64,000 nt of DNA from NCBI RefSeq assembly GCF_964275005.1, contig NC_092705.1:4341825-4405824 (forward strand), written 5' to 3'. Under the pieces are notes generated by a model. It searched no databases and had not been told where the DNA came from. It saw only the letters and a program-made list of their open reading frames with translations. Below are positions 25,491-37,330 of this stretch, piece by piece. The number at the start of each line of letters is the position of its first letter. Within the stretch, counting starts at the first letter, position 1. Position numbers and translations under genes: made by a program. The DNA is from Diadema setosum (lineage: Eukaryota; Echinodermata; Echinoidea; Diadematoida; Diadematidae).

Positions 25491-26325
25491 ACGAGTATGC
25501 CCAATTTATTTGGCGTTTATCATTCCTCGAGGAATATTTACGCCATACCTTTCTAGATCTAGAGTCTATTCTTAAAATTTCTTTAAATTTCCAAATTTTA
25601 CCCTATATTATTTTCATTTTATTGCAAATAATTCAAAATTAATATATCATATCAAATCAAATAAATCTCCCTCACTGGCCTCGGTTCGAGTTGCCCAATC
25701 GACGATCATATTTTCTGGCCAGCCCGGCTCGGTACCTTGAGCAGACGTCTCGGCAAGGGGAGGACGGGCCGTGATTGGCTGTCCACCTGCCTAGGCCACT
25801 CCAATACACGAGAGGGGCTCGATCGGTGCTCGTGATTAATCGGGAGTATTTAATGCGAACTTTATCACAAATGTACATGAAATTAGAAAAACAAAACAAC
25901 GCTAAGATATAAAGCAAACATCTGGGCTGTGTGCTGCGTCTGGTCGGGCTGTGCCTAGTTTCTATAGGTTATCTAGAGACTCTAACGAGACTACTGGTAA
26001 ATTTACTGCATACTGTACTGACTAGAATCTAGATAATGTAGATTCTAGATTGTAATTTGTATTTTATGATCACTGCAGTGACAATGTTTACCATGTTTAC
26101 AGTTTAGATCTAGACTAGACGTTGATAGAATTGGACTACCCTAGATTCTAGATCTAGATCTCACTCCTACTCATCTACTAGGTCTGGATCAGAATATGGA
26201 TGAAAAAAATACATCCGCGACATCCGTCTTTATACAAACTAGGTCTTGAGTAAATTTAGAGTCTGTAAACTTGTAAACAAGCACAGCTGCACAGCCCTGT
26301 GGTCGAGTACAAATCGCGGAAAGAC

Positions 26326-26459
26326 TTCCTTTTGAGACAGCCACCCCAACCACACTAGTACTAAATAAGTGCAGATCTATACAACTCTACCTAGCCTAAC
26401 TTTGCTTGCGATGCGCACGGATGCACGCACTCACTTTTGGGTGGCTGTCTCAAAAGGAA
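26326..26459. repeat. 134-bp element with perfect 21-bp inverted ends
   Basis: TTCCTTTTGAGACAGCCACC at 26326 is matched exactly by GGTGGCTGTCTCAAAAGGAA ending at 26459. Weaker similarity extends outward. Probably a small MITE in the MRPL2 5' intron or intergenic DNA. Confidence 0.75.
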
Positions 26460-27480
26460 CTCTTGCCCAAATCGCAATACAAATTACCCACCAGTCAAAA
26501 TAATCCCCATAAAACTAAATGTTAAAGGCTGTCCAGATTGACCAGAAAATACATACCAGTAATTAAAACATGGGCCTAACGTTAGAAACTTTATTTTAGT
26601 AACTTCTGGATTGTCTTATGTTTTCTAAAGTTATGGGAATAATTGGGATCTAGAACCCAGCTGGACAGTCCTGCTACCAGGACTATGCCAGGGGTGGTGG
26701 ACTTTACTCTGTCACAATTGTTAGTTTCACTCAGCCTCTGCTCAGTGATTACTAAAAACATGTAGATCTACAATTGTACATCTACAGACAGCTTAAGTAC
26801 TAATGTCTACAGTAACATGAATGCTATTTTGTCACACTGTCACGGCAGGTACAACCAGGTGTAAATAGAGTACCATACTACACAAGTCAACTTGTAGCTC
26901 AACCAGATGCCATGCAAAGCACAGCATTTCTGTGCAGCAACAGGGTAGTGGTGTGTAGTTACATGTAGTTACCACACCATGCACCACAGGCACAAGAAAA
27001 CAAGTTCTGCAGTAAGATATTTTATGCCCAAAATTAGGCGACAATGTATGGCCATGGGTATAATACTTGCCTTATTATACTAGACATTAACAAACTAAAA
27101 AAAAAAAAAAAAAAAAGTCACTGCAGGGACCAACACTACAGAGAAATTTGGAAAAAAAAAAAAAAAAAAAAAACTTGTCTGACAAGCTCCTATGTGTGTA
27201 GAAAATTGTAGGTTTTAAAAACAGCTCGAAAAAGAACTCAAATTTCATATATGCGAACACATTTGGTTAGTACAGGTATGTTAAATACCATTACATTAGA
27301 AAGTGGTCTACTTGCCATCTAGATGCAAACTGGCATTAAATAATTGTCCAACCTGTTTCTCTCCCACCACAGATGTATCATCCACAAAGAACTTCCTTGG
27401 TCGAGTAGCTGAGGCTGCAGTGCTTGGGACAGTCAGTCACATAACATTTGGGCTTAGCAGTGCTCTGTCACAAATACACA

Positions 27481-30400
27481 ATGACCTCTGCAGCGACTCT
27501 GACAAGGCTGTGCAAGGCATTCAAGGGTCTGGCCCTACTGGGCAGCGCCCGGGGCCAAGCCAGCACCCTCTGCGCCTCACATGCCAGTCTCCTCCCCTCC
27601 AGCTCTTCGCTATTACCCCAGAAATCCCTCCTGCAGAATTTGTCCATCAGAGCCCTGTCTCTGAAGACTCCAAGCATTGTGGACAGACCATTGCACAGGG
27701 AGCTGCACACCAGTCTTCCACTAGAAAGATTTAGACCGTGGAAGAACACTCCAGAGTACACTATCAGACCTCTCGGCAAGAAAAGGATTACCAATAGAAA
27801 TCATACTGGTTTGTTACTCTTCAGAGATTCTTTGTTCTTCACCACATGATGATAATTCTATTCCATTCTTAGTTTCTGTTAGTATGATAGTATGATGTAA
27901 AGATTAACATACAATATAATCACATGTTGTGCCATGTAATATCAGGAGAGAAGCCTTTGAGAAGTCAAAGGATAACAGGAAATTTGTGGGGGGTTTTTCT
28001 CTTCATGCTAAACAATGCATGTACTGAAAAAAATAGAAGACATTTTATGATGTGTGTAGAATCAGGCCAATTGTGACCCGCGACAACGGTTTCAGGCAAA
28101 AGTCGCAAGAGCAAATTCCCTCCTAGGCGGGGTACAAAGATTTTGACCACTATTTTTGTCGATTTAGGTTTTTTGCAGAAATCGAATCTTTGGTATGTTT
28201 TCTACATCTACACTAAATTTCATAGCATTAGACTAAGTTTTTCCTATCGAAAATGGAATTTTAAGCACCCTATGTTGGATAGCACTCATCAGTTTTGAGC
28301 TTCTTTCGAACGCCGCGCCAATATCCCCAGTGTTGCTACGGCGCAGGGTTTCGCATGCGATTGGCTGGTGCGTCGCATACATTTACATAATTCGGCTTTC
28401 GGGGACACCAGTTGCAGCGTTTGGGGAATGCTTTGCCCACGCGTGCACGATTACATGCTCCATTGTTCTTGCTATATAGTGGTTCATATACGCTCGTTAT
28501 ACGTTCATATACCGCAATGTTCGACAACGGAAGTGAAACAAAAATCATGTAGCATGACATAACCGTGTGAAAAGAAAACTAGATATTCTCAAATTTGTCC
28601 ACTTGTACATGTAGTAAAAATTATGACAGCATACTGACTCAATGGAAGGTAGATGAGAGGAAAGGAGCTGTCACATGTGACTAATTATATTCAAATATTA
28701 CACGTCAAGATCGCACCAAACTAAAGAGTCGTGTTTGCTTATTTGTTTTAATTTGATTAGCACCACCGAACTAAGCAACATATGCATGTCTTGTAAAAGC
28801 AAAACAAACAGGAAGCGTGACCCTCGCCAGCACTACCAATTTTCTGCCTTCAAAAGGGTCGCCAATGATATAGACAAATCAACTACATGAAAACGTGATT
28901 TGTAACTGTGTGGATTCGCCACCGCTCCTGTTACATGCACACGGTCATGGCTTGTGGATGCCATTGCGTAATGCGTGCACCAAATACACATGTACATGTA
29001 CACCATACAGCTGTACGTGCAATTATCGTATTCGCCATCTTGAAAGATGTTCTGTAAACAAACCCGAGCGAAACGCATTGTTTTTCGGCTCCATACGCTG
29101 AGCTCCGAGGACGGTGCCCGGGAAATTTGACTCTCTCAGTGAGCCAATCAGAAGGCGATGTGGTTGCTAGAGGCGGAGCTTAACATCGATTGGCACCATC
29201 GTACGGATGGGTGATTCTCCCCTCGCATCGCCTCTTGGACATTGTCTTTGAGAAAGAGGTGAATCTTCAAAGCCCGTTTTCTCGCAATTTTGTCAGGCTA
29301 ACAACTTAAAAAGTGCATTTTATTTCTCTTTCTATGCCCACTTATGGTGCCGAAGAATACAAGTGTTTTATATCAATGCAAAGCTTAGGAAATGGGCAAT
29401 GTGATTCAGTGAAAAAATTAATTTTCAAAATTCCCGACTTTTGCCTGAAACCGTTGTCGCCGGTCACAATTCTCCTCCTCTGGGTAAGTACTTTGTAGCA
29501 TGCTATTACTGACACGACAGTAATTGCAGCAATGACACATACACGCTGAGAATAATGTTTGAACTTGTGCATACAAAAATCTATCAGGAAACTGACAGTA
29601 ATTCTTAATCCTGGGAATTCATGCAGTTAAGGATACAACTTGCAATAATTTTCTTATAAATTCACACAATCAAGGACATAACTTGCAAAACTTGCAATAA
29701 TGGTAATAATAGTATTATGAATAATAAATGAGGATAGTGTTTGCGTTACATTTTAAGCAAAAAAAAAGAAACTTTTGATGAAGTGAATTTGTTCAACACA
29801 ATTGTACTGAGGCTTTAATTAATATTCCAAGCGATGGCAGTGCTGTCCCGTTGTCTTGCATACTGGACTTTGAAAAAGTAGGGGGAAGGATGAGTGTAAA
29901 GCACTTACAGTGCAAATGGGATAACTCGATTTGAGGACATTTAAATGCATGTATGTGTTTGCCGTTGTGTACACTTGAACCAAGAATTGAGCTGCATGAT
30001 CTCGCGATTATCACGTCATTTGTCAATAGTCAACCCAATGCTGCACACTGGCAGTGGTCTGACGGTCCGGGACCAGTGGAAATCACTGTCAGACCAGTAA
30101 CTTTTTCAGGAACATAGTCAGTAAAAGACACATAAAACGGGGTACCTACTGGTCTGACAAACAGGTCAGACCAGTAGGAAAAATGGGTTAGTGTGCAGCC
30201 CTGAACAACCTGAGACAATGTTCTGTGTTTGTGTTCTGTACATGGTGAAAAAGCCGCCTGAGTAGTTCATGTTTCCACTCTATTTCTGCACTGTAGGAAG
30301 AGTTACGGGTGGCAGGCGTGGCGGTGGGGCAAAACGACGCTACCGCATGATCGACTTTCACCGTGTGGGCCCCACGGAGGGGCCTCCGATGGAGGAGAAG

Positions 30401-33117
30401 GTTCTCAGCATCCTGTACGACCCGAATCGGACTGCAGACATAGCGCTGGTTGCTGGGGGCAACCGGAAGCGGTACATACTCGCCACGGCAAACATGGAGC
30501 CCGGAGACATCATCAAAACATCAGCGCACATCGGAAGAATGACTGGTGCGTCATAAATGTGCTTTGATATGTTTTTTGTACTGGGTTCCTATCTGTAATG
30601 CATGTAGTACATTTCTTCTTTTAGACCATGTCAGAAGGAGAGATAAGAGAGAAAGATGCAGAGATATGAATGAATAGATTGCCAGGCCAGACACAACGAG
30701 ACAGACAAATGGACAAAGAGAGAGAGTGACAGACAGACACAGTAAGACATACAGAGAGGGAGAGATGATTATGTGTGCATGAAGAAATAACACTAGGGGA
30801 GACTGATTATCTTGAATGCCATCTCTTACAAATGTGATAACATGTTCATGTTGAGCAGTAAAGCGAAGACATTTCTGACCTTCTGTTACTGCATATGATT
30901 TATAGTAGAACTTGAAGTCTCTTTTTTTTTTTCTTTTTCATTTACATCAGTGCAATAAGGTTGTTACATATCATGAAGTCTTGTTGAAGATAAAGAGAGC
31001 CAGGTTTATTGTGTGATGCTGAGGATACATGTACTATGGAATAATATGATTTTTTTTTTCTAAATGCAGTGAACATTTCGTAACTTGTCTGATGGGAAGT
31101 TCCAGATATGTGATTTTACAAATATGACTTTATGATTGACTTGTTACTCTTTGCAAGTTTGAATGTGTTAGTATTTCAGTTAACCTGAGTAGGGTCTGAG
31201 ACCGTGAGATAGTAGAGCTGCACTCAAAACAGAAAAGGCAAAAAAGAGAACAGCAAAAAGAAGTAATCTGTGATTTAAGAGCTTGTGTCAGTGGCGTCTC
31301 TGAAACCCAATGAATACGTCCTCAACCCTTGCTATCCTCGTCTGATGCAGTTGTCGCCAACGAGGGAGACGCGTATCCCCTGGGGGCACTGGCCATCGGC
31401 TCCTTGGTCCACTGCGTCGAGCTCTTCCCAGGAAAGGGGGCCGAGAGAGTCCGTGCTGGCGGCACATCGGCCCAGATCCTTCGCAAGGTTGGGGGCCAGG
31501 TGATTCTGCAGCTGCCGTCCAAGCTGCAGATCAGCGTTAGCGAAAGATGCATGGCCACGGTGGGCAGGGTGTCCGGGGACCAGCACAACAGGATGTTCAT
31601 CGGTGAGAATCTGTCCTCTTCAACCCTGTAGGGCACAGGGAGGATGTGTCCTCCAAGCAGTTACAGTCAAACTTGTCTTAGCAACCACCTATCTATATTG
31701 GTCACCTGCCATATACGGCCACCACAAACAATTTACTCCGACAGAAAAAGCATGTTAAAGAACCCGTCTGTAGCGACCACCTGTCTATAATGGCCATTTT
31801 TTGTCTCGCTTGGGTGGCCGCTATAGACAGGTTTGATTATGATATCATTTTTAGCAGATGCTTGGTATAAGAGATCTGATATAATGAAATATATAGTATA
31901 TGCACTTTTCTATGTGCCTTTTCAGCTCATTGTGGATGCAGATGTTATGAGTTCTGTATGGTTAGAAAGACGAAAAAGAAAATTACTATGTGGACATGAC
32001 TGGATTAAAACAATATCATTCTTGTGAGAAAACGTGGCTGTGTTTTACAGCTTTTATAAATAAGCTCAGTCAAGGTCACTATATTTCTCACATGCGTGCT
32101 ATACACCATGTGTGTCCACATGCCTCTTTTGTGTCCCTGATTTGTTGTGGCTACGTAGGACCATTCACAATGCTAGCAGCTCAGATTATGAGTACGCATG
32201 AGGGGATTATTGCCAGAAACATTATGTCATTGTAGGATGGGGGTTCAAAAAAGTAGTGTAGACTTCCCAAGGTTGGGTGAACACAATCCTTTTGGTCTTG
32301 TCCACATTATTTGGTCAAAGATGAATTTACAAAAAGTACTCAAGAGGGTCATTACCCCCAAGATAATTATGGTTTTGCATTACACACGTGTTTGGCTATT
32401 GTAGTAAGAAAATAGTACATGCCTAAGGTAATAAAACATGGTAGTGGTCCCAATGACCTTTTGTATGACCAGTTCTGTATCTCAGATGCATAGGTCAATT
32501 TTGAAAGGTAATCTGTCACACTCGCAGCCGGTCCTTTGATTGTCATAGTATGACACTGAAGTTTGCACATGGTGGTGCAATCCTATAGGTGTACAAATTA
32601 GAGCTGATGTTAAACTTGTAAATTGAGGGTATAAATGAAAAAAACAACTGCTGACACCAAGAAGTCTCTTCACCGTTCAACCCATAAAAATAGATCAAGA
32701 TCATCTCCACTGCCTTCCTGACAAAGATTTAACTAAAATACCTGCAATACTAAAAGATGAATAAATGAATAAGTATTGAATTTTACTAAAGTGTATATTA
32801 TATTGATCAGAATAAGAATGCACAATGCCATTCTTATCAGATGGTAAGTAAAAACTGAAATCTTAAACTCTGTGGATGATGACATGCCACACTGATAGTA
32901 CTGGTAGCTTGGCAATGTCAATATTGAGTAATTATCATGTTTGCATCCGTCATTCTTCTTGGCAGGCAAGGCTGGGCGAAGCAGATGGTTTGGGCGTCGG
33001 CCCAGCAGTGGACTTTGGAAGAGGAAAGGAGGCTGGGCGGGGCGGAAGATCAAACCTCTCCCACCCATCAAAGTCTACATGGACCCCAACAAAAAAGGGA
33101 CTCATATTAGTGTATGA
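27481..33117 (+). CDS. MRPL2: Large ribosomal subunit protein uL2, mitochondrial (4 coding exons)
   Basis: This is a core protein of the mitochondrial large ribosomal subunit that binds rRNA near the peptidyl transferase centre. Exons: 27481-27808, 30297-30545, 31351-31602, 32966-33117 (TGA). All junctions are GT/AG in phase 1, and the joined CDS is 981 nt (326 residues; human is 305). The first about 80 residues are Ser/Leu/Arg-rich with few acids, consistent with a mitochondrial presequence. Diagnostic blocks: [90 protein letters not shown]-like [18 protein letters not shown] and [17 protein letters not shown]. An in-frame TAA at 27442-27444 precedes the ATG, which has A at -3. The bacterial DHPHGGG loop is replaced by KRKGGWAG, as in animal mitochondrial L2, but without the histidine of human WHRKGG. 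Intron 1 holds the element at 28069-29471. Confidence 0.96.
28069..29471. mobile_element. 1.4-kb element with ~36-bp terminal inverted repeats in MRPL2 intron 1
   Basis: Left end AATTGTGACCCGCGACAACG, then GTTTCAGGCAAAAGTCG. The right end is its reverse complement (CGACTTTTGCCTGAAAC, then CGTTGTCGCCGGTCACAATT) with one mismatch. The interior is comparatively GC-rich and unlike the surrounding intron. No transposase was recognised, so it is a non-autonomous DNA transposon or a decayed one. Confidence 0.75.
30040..30199. mobile_element. 160-bp MITE with GCTGCACACT ends
   Basis: Starts GCTGCACACTGGCAG and ends TTAGTGTGCAGC. The interior has three copies of GTCTGACCAGT-like words in both orientations. 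It lies about 100 bp upstream of MRPL2 exon 2. Confidence 0.65.
31667..31836. mobile_element. 170-bp MITE with TCAAACYTGTC ends
   Basis: TCAAACTTGTCTTAGCAACC at the left is mirrored by GGCCGCTATAGACAGGTTTGA minus one base at the right. The inner part repeats the theme (GTCTGTAGCGACCACCTGTC). It lies in MRPL2 intron 3, 65 bp after exon 3. Confidence 0.7.
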
Positions 33118-33749
33118 AGCATCACAGACTACCCACATCTGAGGACTGAAAAGAGACTAGAGCAGGCATCCCTTTTCCTAGGAGGACAGCCATCAGCTAC
33201 TGGTTAGCCTTTCCTCCAGACTGTCAGCTATTATTTGCTATCCTGTCTAATTTATGATAGATAATATCAGCAGGCAAGACTGACAAAAATCCTGAGAATA
33301 GCAACCAAAAGCTGGAAAGTCTGAACTGATTGGCTGACAGCATGGAGTACCAGGTCACCACACCTTGATGTTCAGAATGATACTTGCTTATGATGGATAT
33401 GGATGCCGGTAATCAATTAATCTTGTCAGTAGCCACTAGCGTCTATGCTGTAAAGATGTTAATGGCTTTTCACAGCTATGATTTCCAGAGGGTTAATGTT
33501 TAACAGGCAAAAGATTCACCGTATGTTGAGTTTACCATTTGTAATTGTGGTTTTACTCACATTTTTAAGGGGAAGCCTTTGGTTTCCAAACATGGAAATG
33601 AGGAGGCATAAAAGCAGGGGTTGGGCATTGTGCAAGATATTGTTCAAACATTAACAGATGAAAGAGGTAGTGTTCAAACATTAACAGATAAAAGGGGTAG
33701 GAGTGGGGAAGATATTGCCACATCATTTTGGTTTGGTTTTCATGACACC

Positions 33750-34314
33750 TTAAAGGACAAGTTCACCTTCGTAAACATAAGGATTGAGAGAATGCAGCAA
33801 TATTAGTAGAACATATAAGTGAAAGTTTGAGGAAAATTGGACAATCGATGCAAAAGTTATGAATTTTTAAAATGTTTGTGTTGGAACCGCTGGATGAAGA
33901 GACTACTAAGGCTCGTGATGTCATATGAGTACAACAGTATAAAGAAAATGTAAAGAAAATTCAACATATTTTCACTTTTTTCGCATAATAAAAGAGCACT
34001 TGACTTGCCTCTTTCTAAAGGCAATGGGAATAATATCACCCATAACATATGTCTGTAACGAGTCAAGGGAAAGTGTACTTTTTTCAAAAGATGAAATTTT
34101 GTGAAATTCTCTATATTTTCCATATATTGTTGTACGCATGTGACATCATACACTGCAGTAGTCTACTCATCCAGCGGTGACTGCTCAAAAACTTCAAAAA
34201 TTCATAACTTTTGAACGGATTGTCCGATTTTCCTCAAACTTTCAATGATGTGTTCTACTAATATTGCTACATTCTCTCAATCCTTCTGTTAATGAAGGTG
34301 AACTTGTCCTTTAA
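33750..34314. mobile_element. TTAA-flanked MITE family 1, second copy
   Basis: Ends TTAAAGGACAAGTTCACCTTC minus one base and its mirror GAAGGTGAACTTGTCCTTTAA minus one base. The arms carry GGAACCGCTGGATGA and the mirrored CATCCAGCGG. The interior matches the element at 4918-5513 (CATTAGTAGAACATAT, AGTTATGAATTTTTAAA). It is separated by one base from the next TTAA element. Confidence 0.8.
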
Positions 34315-34315
34315 T

Positions 34316-34705
34316 TTAAAGGGATTGTATAGTTTTGGTTGAGACCTAATTTCAGGTTACTAAAATTTTTTGGTGAGATAACGAGAAACCTCTTATGAAA
34401 TATGAAAGAGCGTGTCATTTCATGAGGAATTCAACGTTTATTTGATGAAAATTGGTTTTGAAATGGCTGGGATATCCAAAACAGAGCGATTCTAGTAAAG
34501 TGTGGGACCCACACTTTATTACGATTGCTTTGTTTTACTTTGTTTTTGGATGTTTCAGTCATTCCAAACTCGATTTTCATCAAATAAACTTTGAATTCTT
34601 CTTAACATGGTATGCTCTGTACTATTTTGTAAGTGTATTCTTGGTATCTCACAAAAAGTTAAAAGCCCAATTCTCATCTCCACCAATACTCTACTATCCC
34701 TTTAA
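34316..34705. mobile_element. TTAA-flanked MITE family 2, copy 2
   Basis: A 390-bp uninterrupted copy: TTAAAGGGATTGTATAG at the left, CTACTATCCCTTTAA at the right, interior TTGGTTGAGACCTAATTTCA and GTGGGACCCACACTTTATTA. The same family occurs at 15222-15800, 44949-45339 and 52761-54302. Confidence 0.85.
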
Positions 34706-34850
34706 TGTTTCACTGAACATCATGTTAAATTTGCTGCATTGGTACTTAATTTACATGAGATTAGTGTGTGCTCCTAATACCCCTGATCTTGTCTCAATCA
34801 CCTTAGTATCATTTGTTTCCTTCAACTCTACACCTGACTGACCTAGATGA

Positions 34851-35187
34851 CACCTTGGCCCGAATTCACGAAGGTGGTACAAATGAAACCATGGTTTAAA
34901 CCATGGACAAAAACCATGTAGCGCCAAGTGTCACATGGAATATTTCATTACGAAATCAGTAATTTCGTCGATGAAATGATTATTTTGTAACAAAATGACG
35001 ACATTTTGTAACTAAATGAACATTTCGTCCACGAAATGATAATTTCGTTAACGAAACGAAATTTTGTCGACGAAATGACCAATTTCGTAACGAAATATTT
35101 CGTGCGACACTTGGCGCTCCATGGTTTTTGTCCATGGTTTAAACCATGGTTTCATTGGTACCACCTTCGTGAATTCGGGCCATGGTG
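34851..35187. mobile_element. 337-bp hairpin element with internal ACGAAAT repeats
   Basis: Terminal arms of about 85 bp: CACCTTGGCCCGAATTCACG leads to CCATGGTTTAAACCATGG, and the right arm is its reverse complement. The centre (34940-35105) is a run of short, self-complementary units built on ATTTCGTNNACGAAATGA. It has no coding capacity. Confidence 0.8.
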
Positions 35188-37330
35188 TTTTGTATGGGGA
35201 TATCAGATAAATTTGTCATGTGCCCCTGTGTTGTTGCTGTTGGCATCCATCCGTCTCGTGAGACAGTGGTATACACTGTGCGTAAGAACACCAGTTTATT
35301 TTTTGCTCGGGCATTTCCTGCAATGATTGAACAGGCCAATTCTCGAAGGGCAGTCTCTGCTACACTTGCTGCAAATGAAAGAAGTCGGCTGTGGAGATGT
35401 TGTGGGTATAGTAGGGGTGAAGAATTGGTAACCAGACCAATAAATATACTTCAATCACAAAGTGATTTTGTTCAAGAAATGATGATATTTTTCCTCTCTT
35501 TGCTCTTGTCTATTTCCTGAGTCATTTTTGACATGTTAGACCTTGTATGCAAGTTGAGCATGTCACTTTACATTGTATTTCTTTTCTTTATTCATGCGAA
35601 ATAAAGAAATAGGAGAGATTTTTTGGCAGGCAACAGAAAACGTAAAGGCAACAACATTATTATCTTTTCTGGATAACATATTGGGATCTTACTAGTATCA
35701 CTGTTTTGTAACAACTATTCATATTTCCATAACTTTCTTTTTTTTCCTTGTACATTTGGTTTAGATGAAAACTCTATCATATAGAATCTAAAATTGACAT
35801 GGTAAAATGGTGTCACAGTGCGAAAGGTCTGTAAATGCGTTTTGGTTGACGCTGACATGAATACGTGAACATACACATTTTTCATTTATTGTACCATGAT
35901 ATGATGACAGTGGACTTTAAACTGGAAGCAAAAATATGATAGCTTTTAGGTTTTAGCAATGCATTCCAAGAAGAAAATGAAGTACAATTTTACATATAAA
36001 ATAATGTACAATTGGTGACTACTCACAAGTGCGACAATACAGGATTTTGCACAAGATGAAAAATGAGATGCGCAATTCTTTGCTGTGGAGACTTTTGCCC
36101 GCGAGTCTATATGTTGTATGCAAGTACACTCAATACTGAACGTCTGCCTCTTGTCTGTGTGTGTGATTGGTGTGTGTTTGTTTTTTATGCTCCTTGACAT
36201 GCACTGTGTCGTCTGCTGTTTCTGACCGTTCTTGAAAGCATACAATCAAACTAGGTGTAGTTACAATGATGGTTTATTAATGAGCAGTTTTCAACCAGGA
36301 GAGAATTTACGGTTGAAGCAATTTGATTATGTAATTACTAGTTTGGTGCGGAATGTCAAAGTAACTGATCATACCTGTAGGCCCATCAATCACTAACTTG
36401 CATGCAAGACTTGCAGCAAAATTTGCCTTTCCATCGTTGATACGAAAACAAACCAGGTTTTTTTAATCCAAATATGAAATGGGGTACGGTAATTTGAATA
36501 CTGAATAAGTATTTTGGCCCTTGGGTAGCCTCTTGGAAAAACTTTAATGTCATGCACTGAGCATCCTGATGGTGATGAAGAGGAGAAGGAAATTGAATGG
36601 CTTCACTGAGATAAGCATAGGCATCCTTCTGAATGTGGAACCAATAAACGCCACTGCTTGTAGCGAAATATGTTTTGCCCGAAAATATGCACGTGCTTCG
36701 TCCTTTCTCTTCTGAACCGGTGGGCCTTGATGTCAGCTAAATATTTGTATAAAATCTTAAGAATAATAATGATAATGATAATGATAGTATTTGGTCTAAC
36801 TGGGTCTCTAAAAAAAATATTAAAAAAAGGAGCCAATGTGGGCCTCGGGTTGAAAAAGGTTGAGAAGCACGGCTGTAGACTATACGCAAAATTTGATGCT
36901 GTACTGTATTTCCTTTGATTTGGAATTATTTCACCGTCTTGTTCACCAAAAGTGGTTTCAGTTTTTGAACTAATGAACCTCATTTCATTATCGGATTTGA
37001 GATTTTCTGTTGGTCCCATTCATGTTGACCTACGAACGGCAATATACAATACTGATGCTAGCAAGTTATGATAGGCAGGGGCCACGAAACGTATTTCAGA
37101 ATGGGATGGGAGGGGGATAAGATAGATGGACCCCCCCCCCCCCCTTTGGTCTTCCATGTTCTCTGGAGCTGGGAATTGGTCTACTCATGATTGTGTTGAT
37201 GAACGATGCGGAGCGTTCTTCTTGTCTACACCATCAGAGTCGCCTAGTGTATGCAACCGTGGTCAATTCTTGAATCCCCAATTTTGCAAGTACAACTGTA
37301 ATATAGCGGTGGAGACTTCACATCATTTTT
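35188..37330. other. Intergenic, no gene seen
   Basis: AT-rich DNA with a poly-C run at about 37131-37144 and a short ATA/ATG microsatellite near 36768-36790. No convincing coding frame was found. The frame at 35182-35520 overlaps the hairpin element and shows no domain. Confidence 0.5.

Noticed and set aside
35182-35520. 112-residue frame
   Set aside because: It begins at the edge of the hairpin element and shows no domain or conserved motif.
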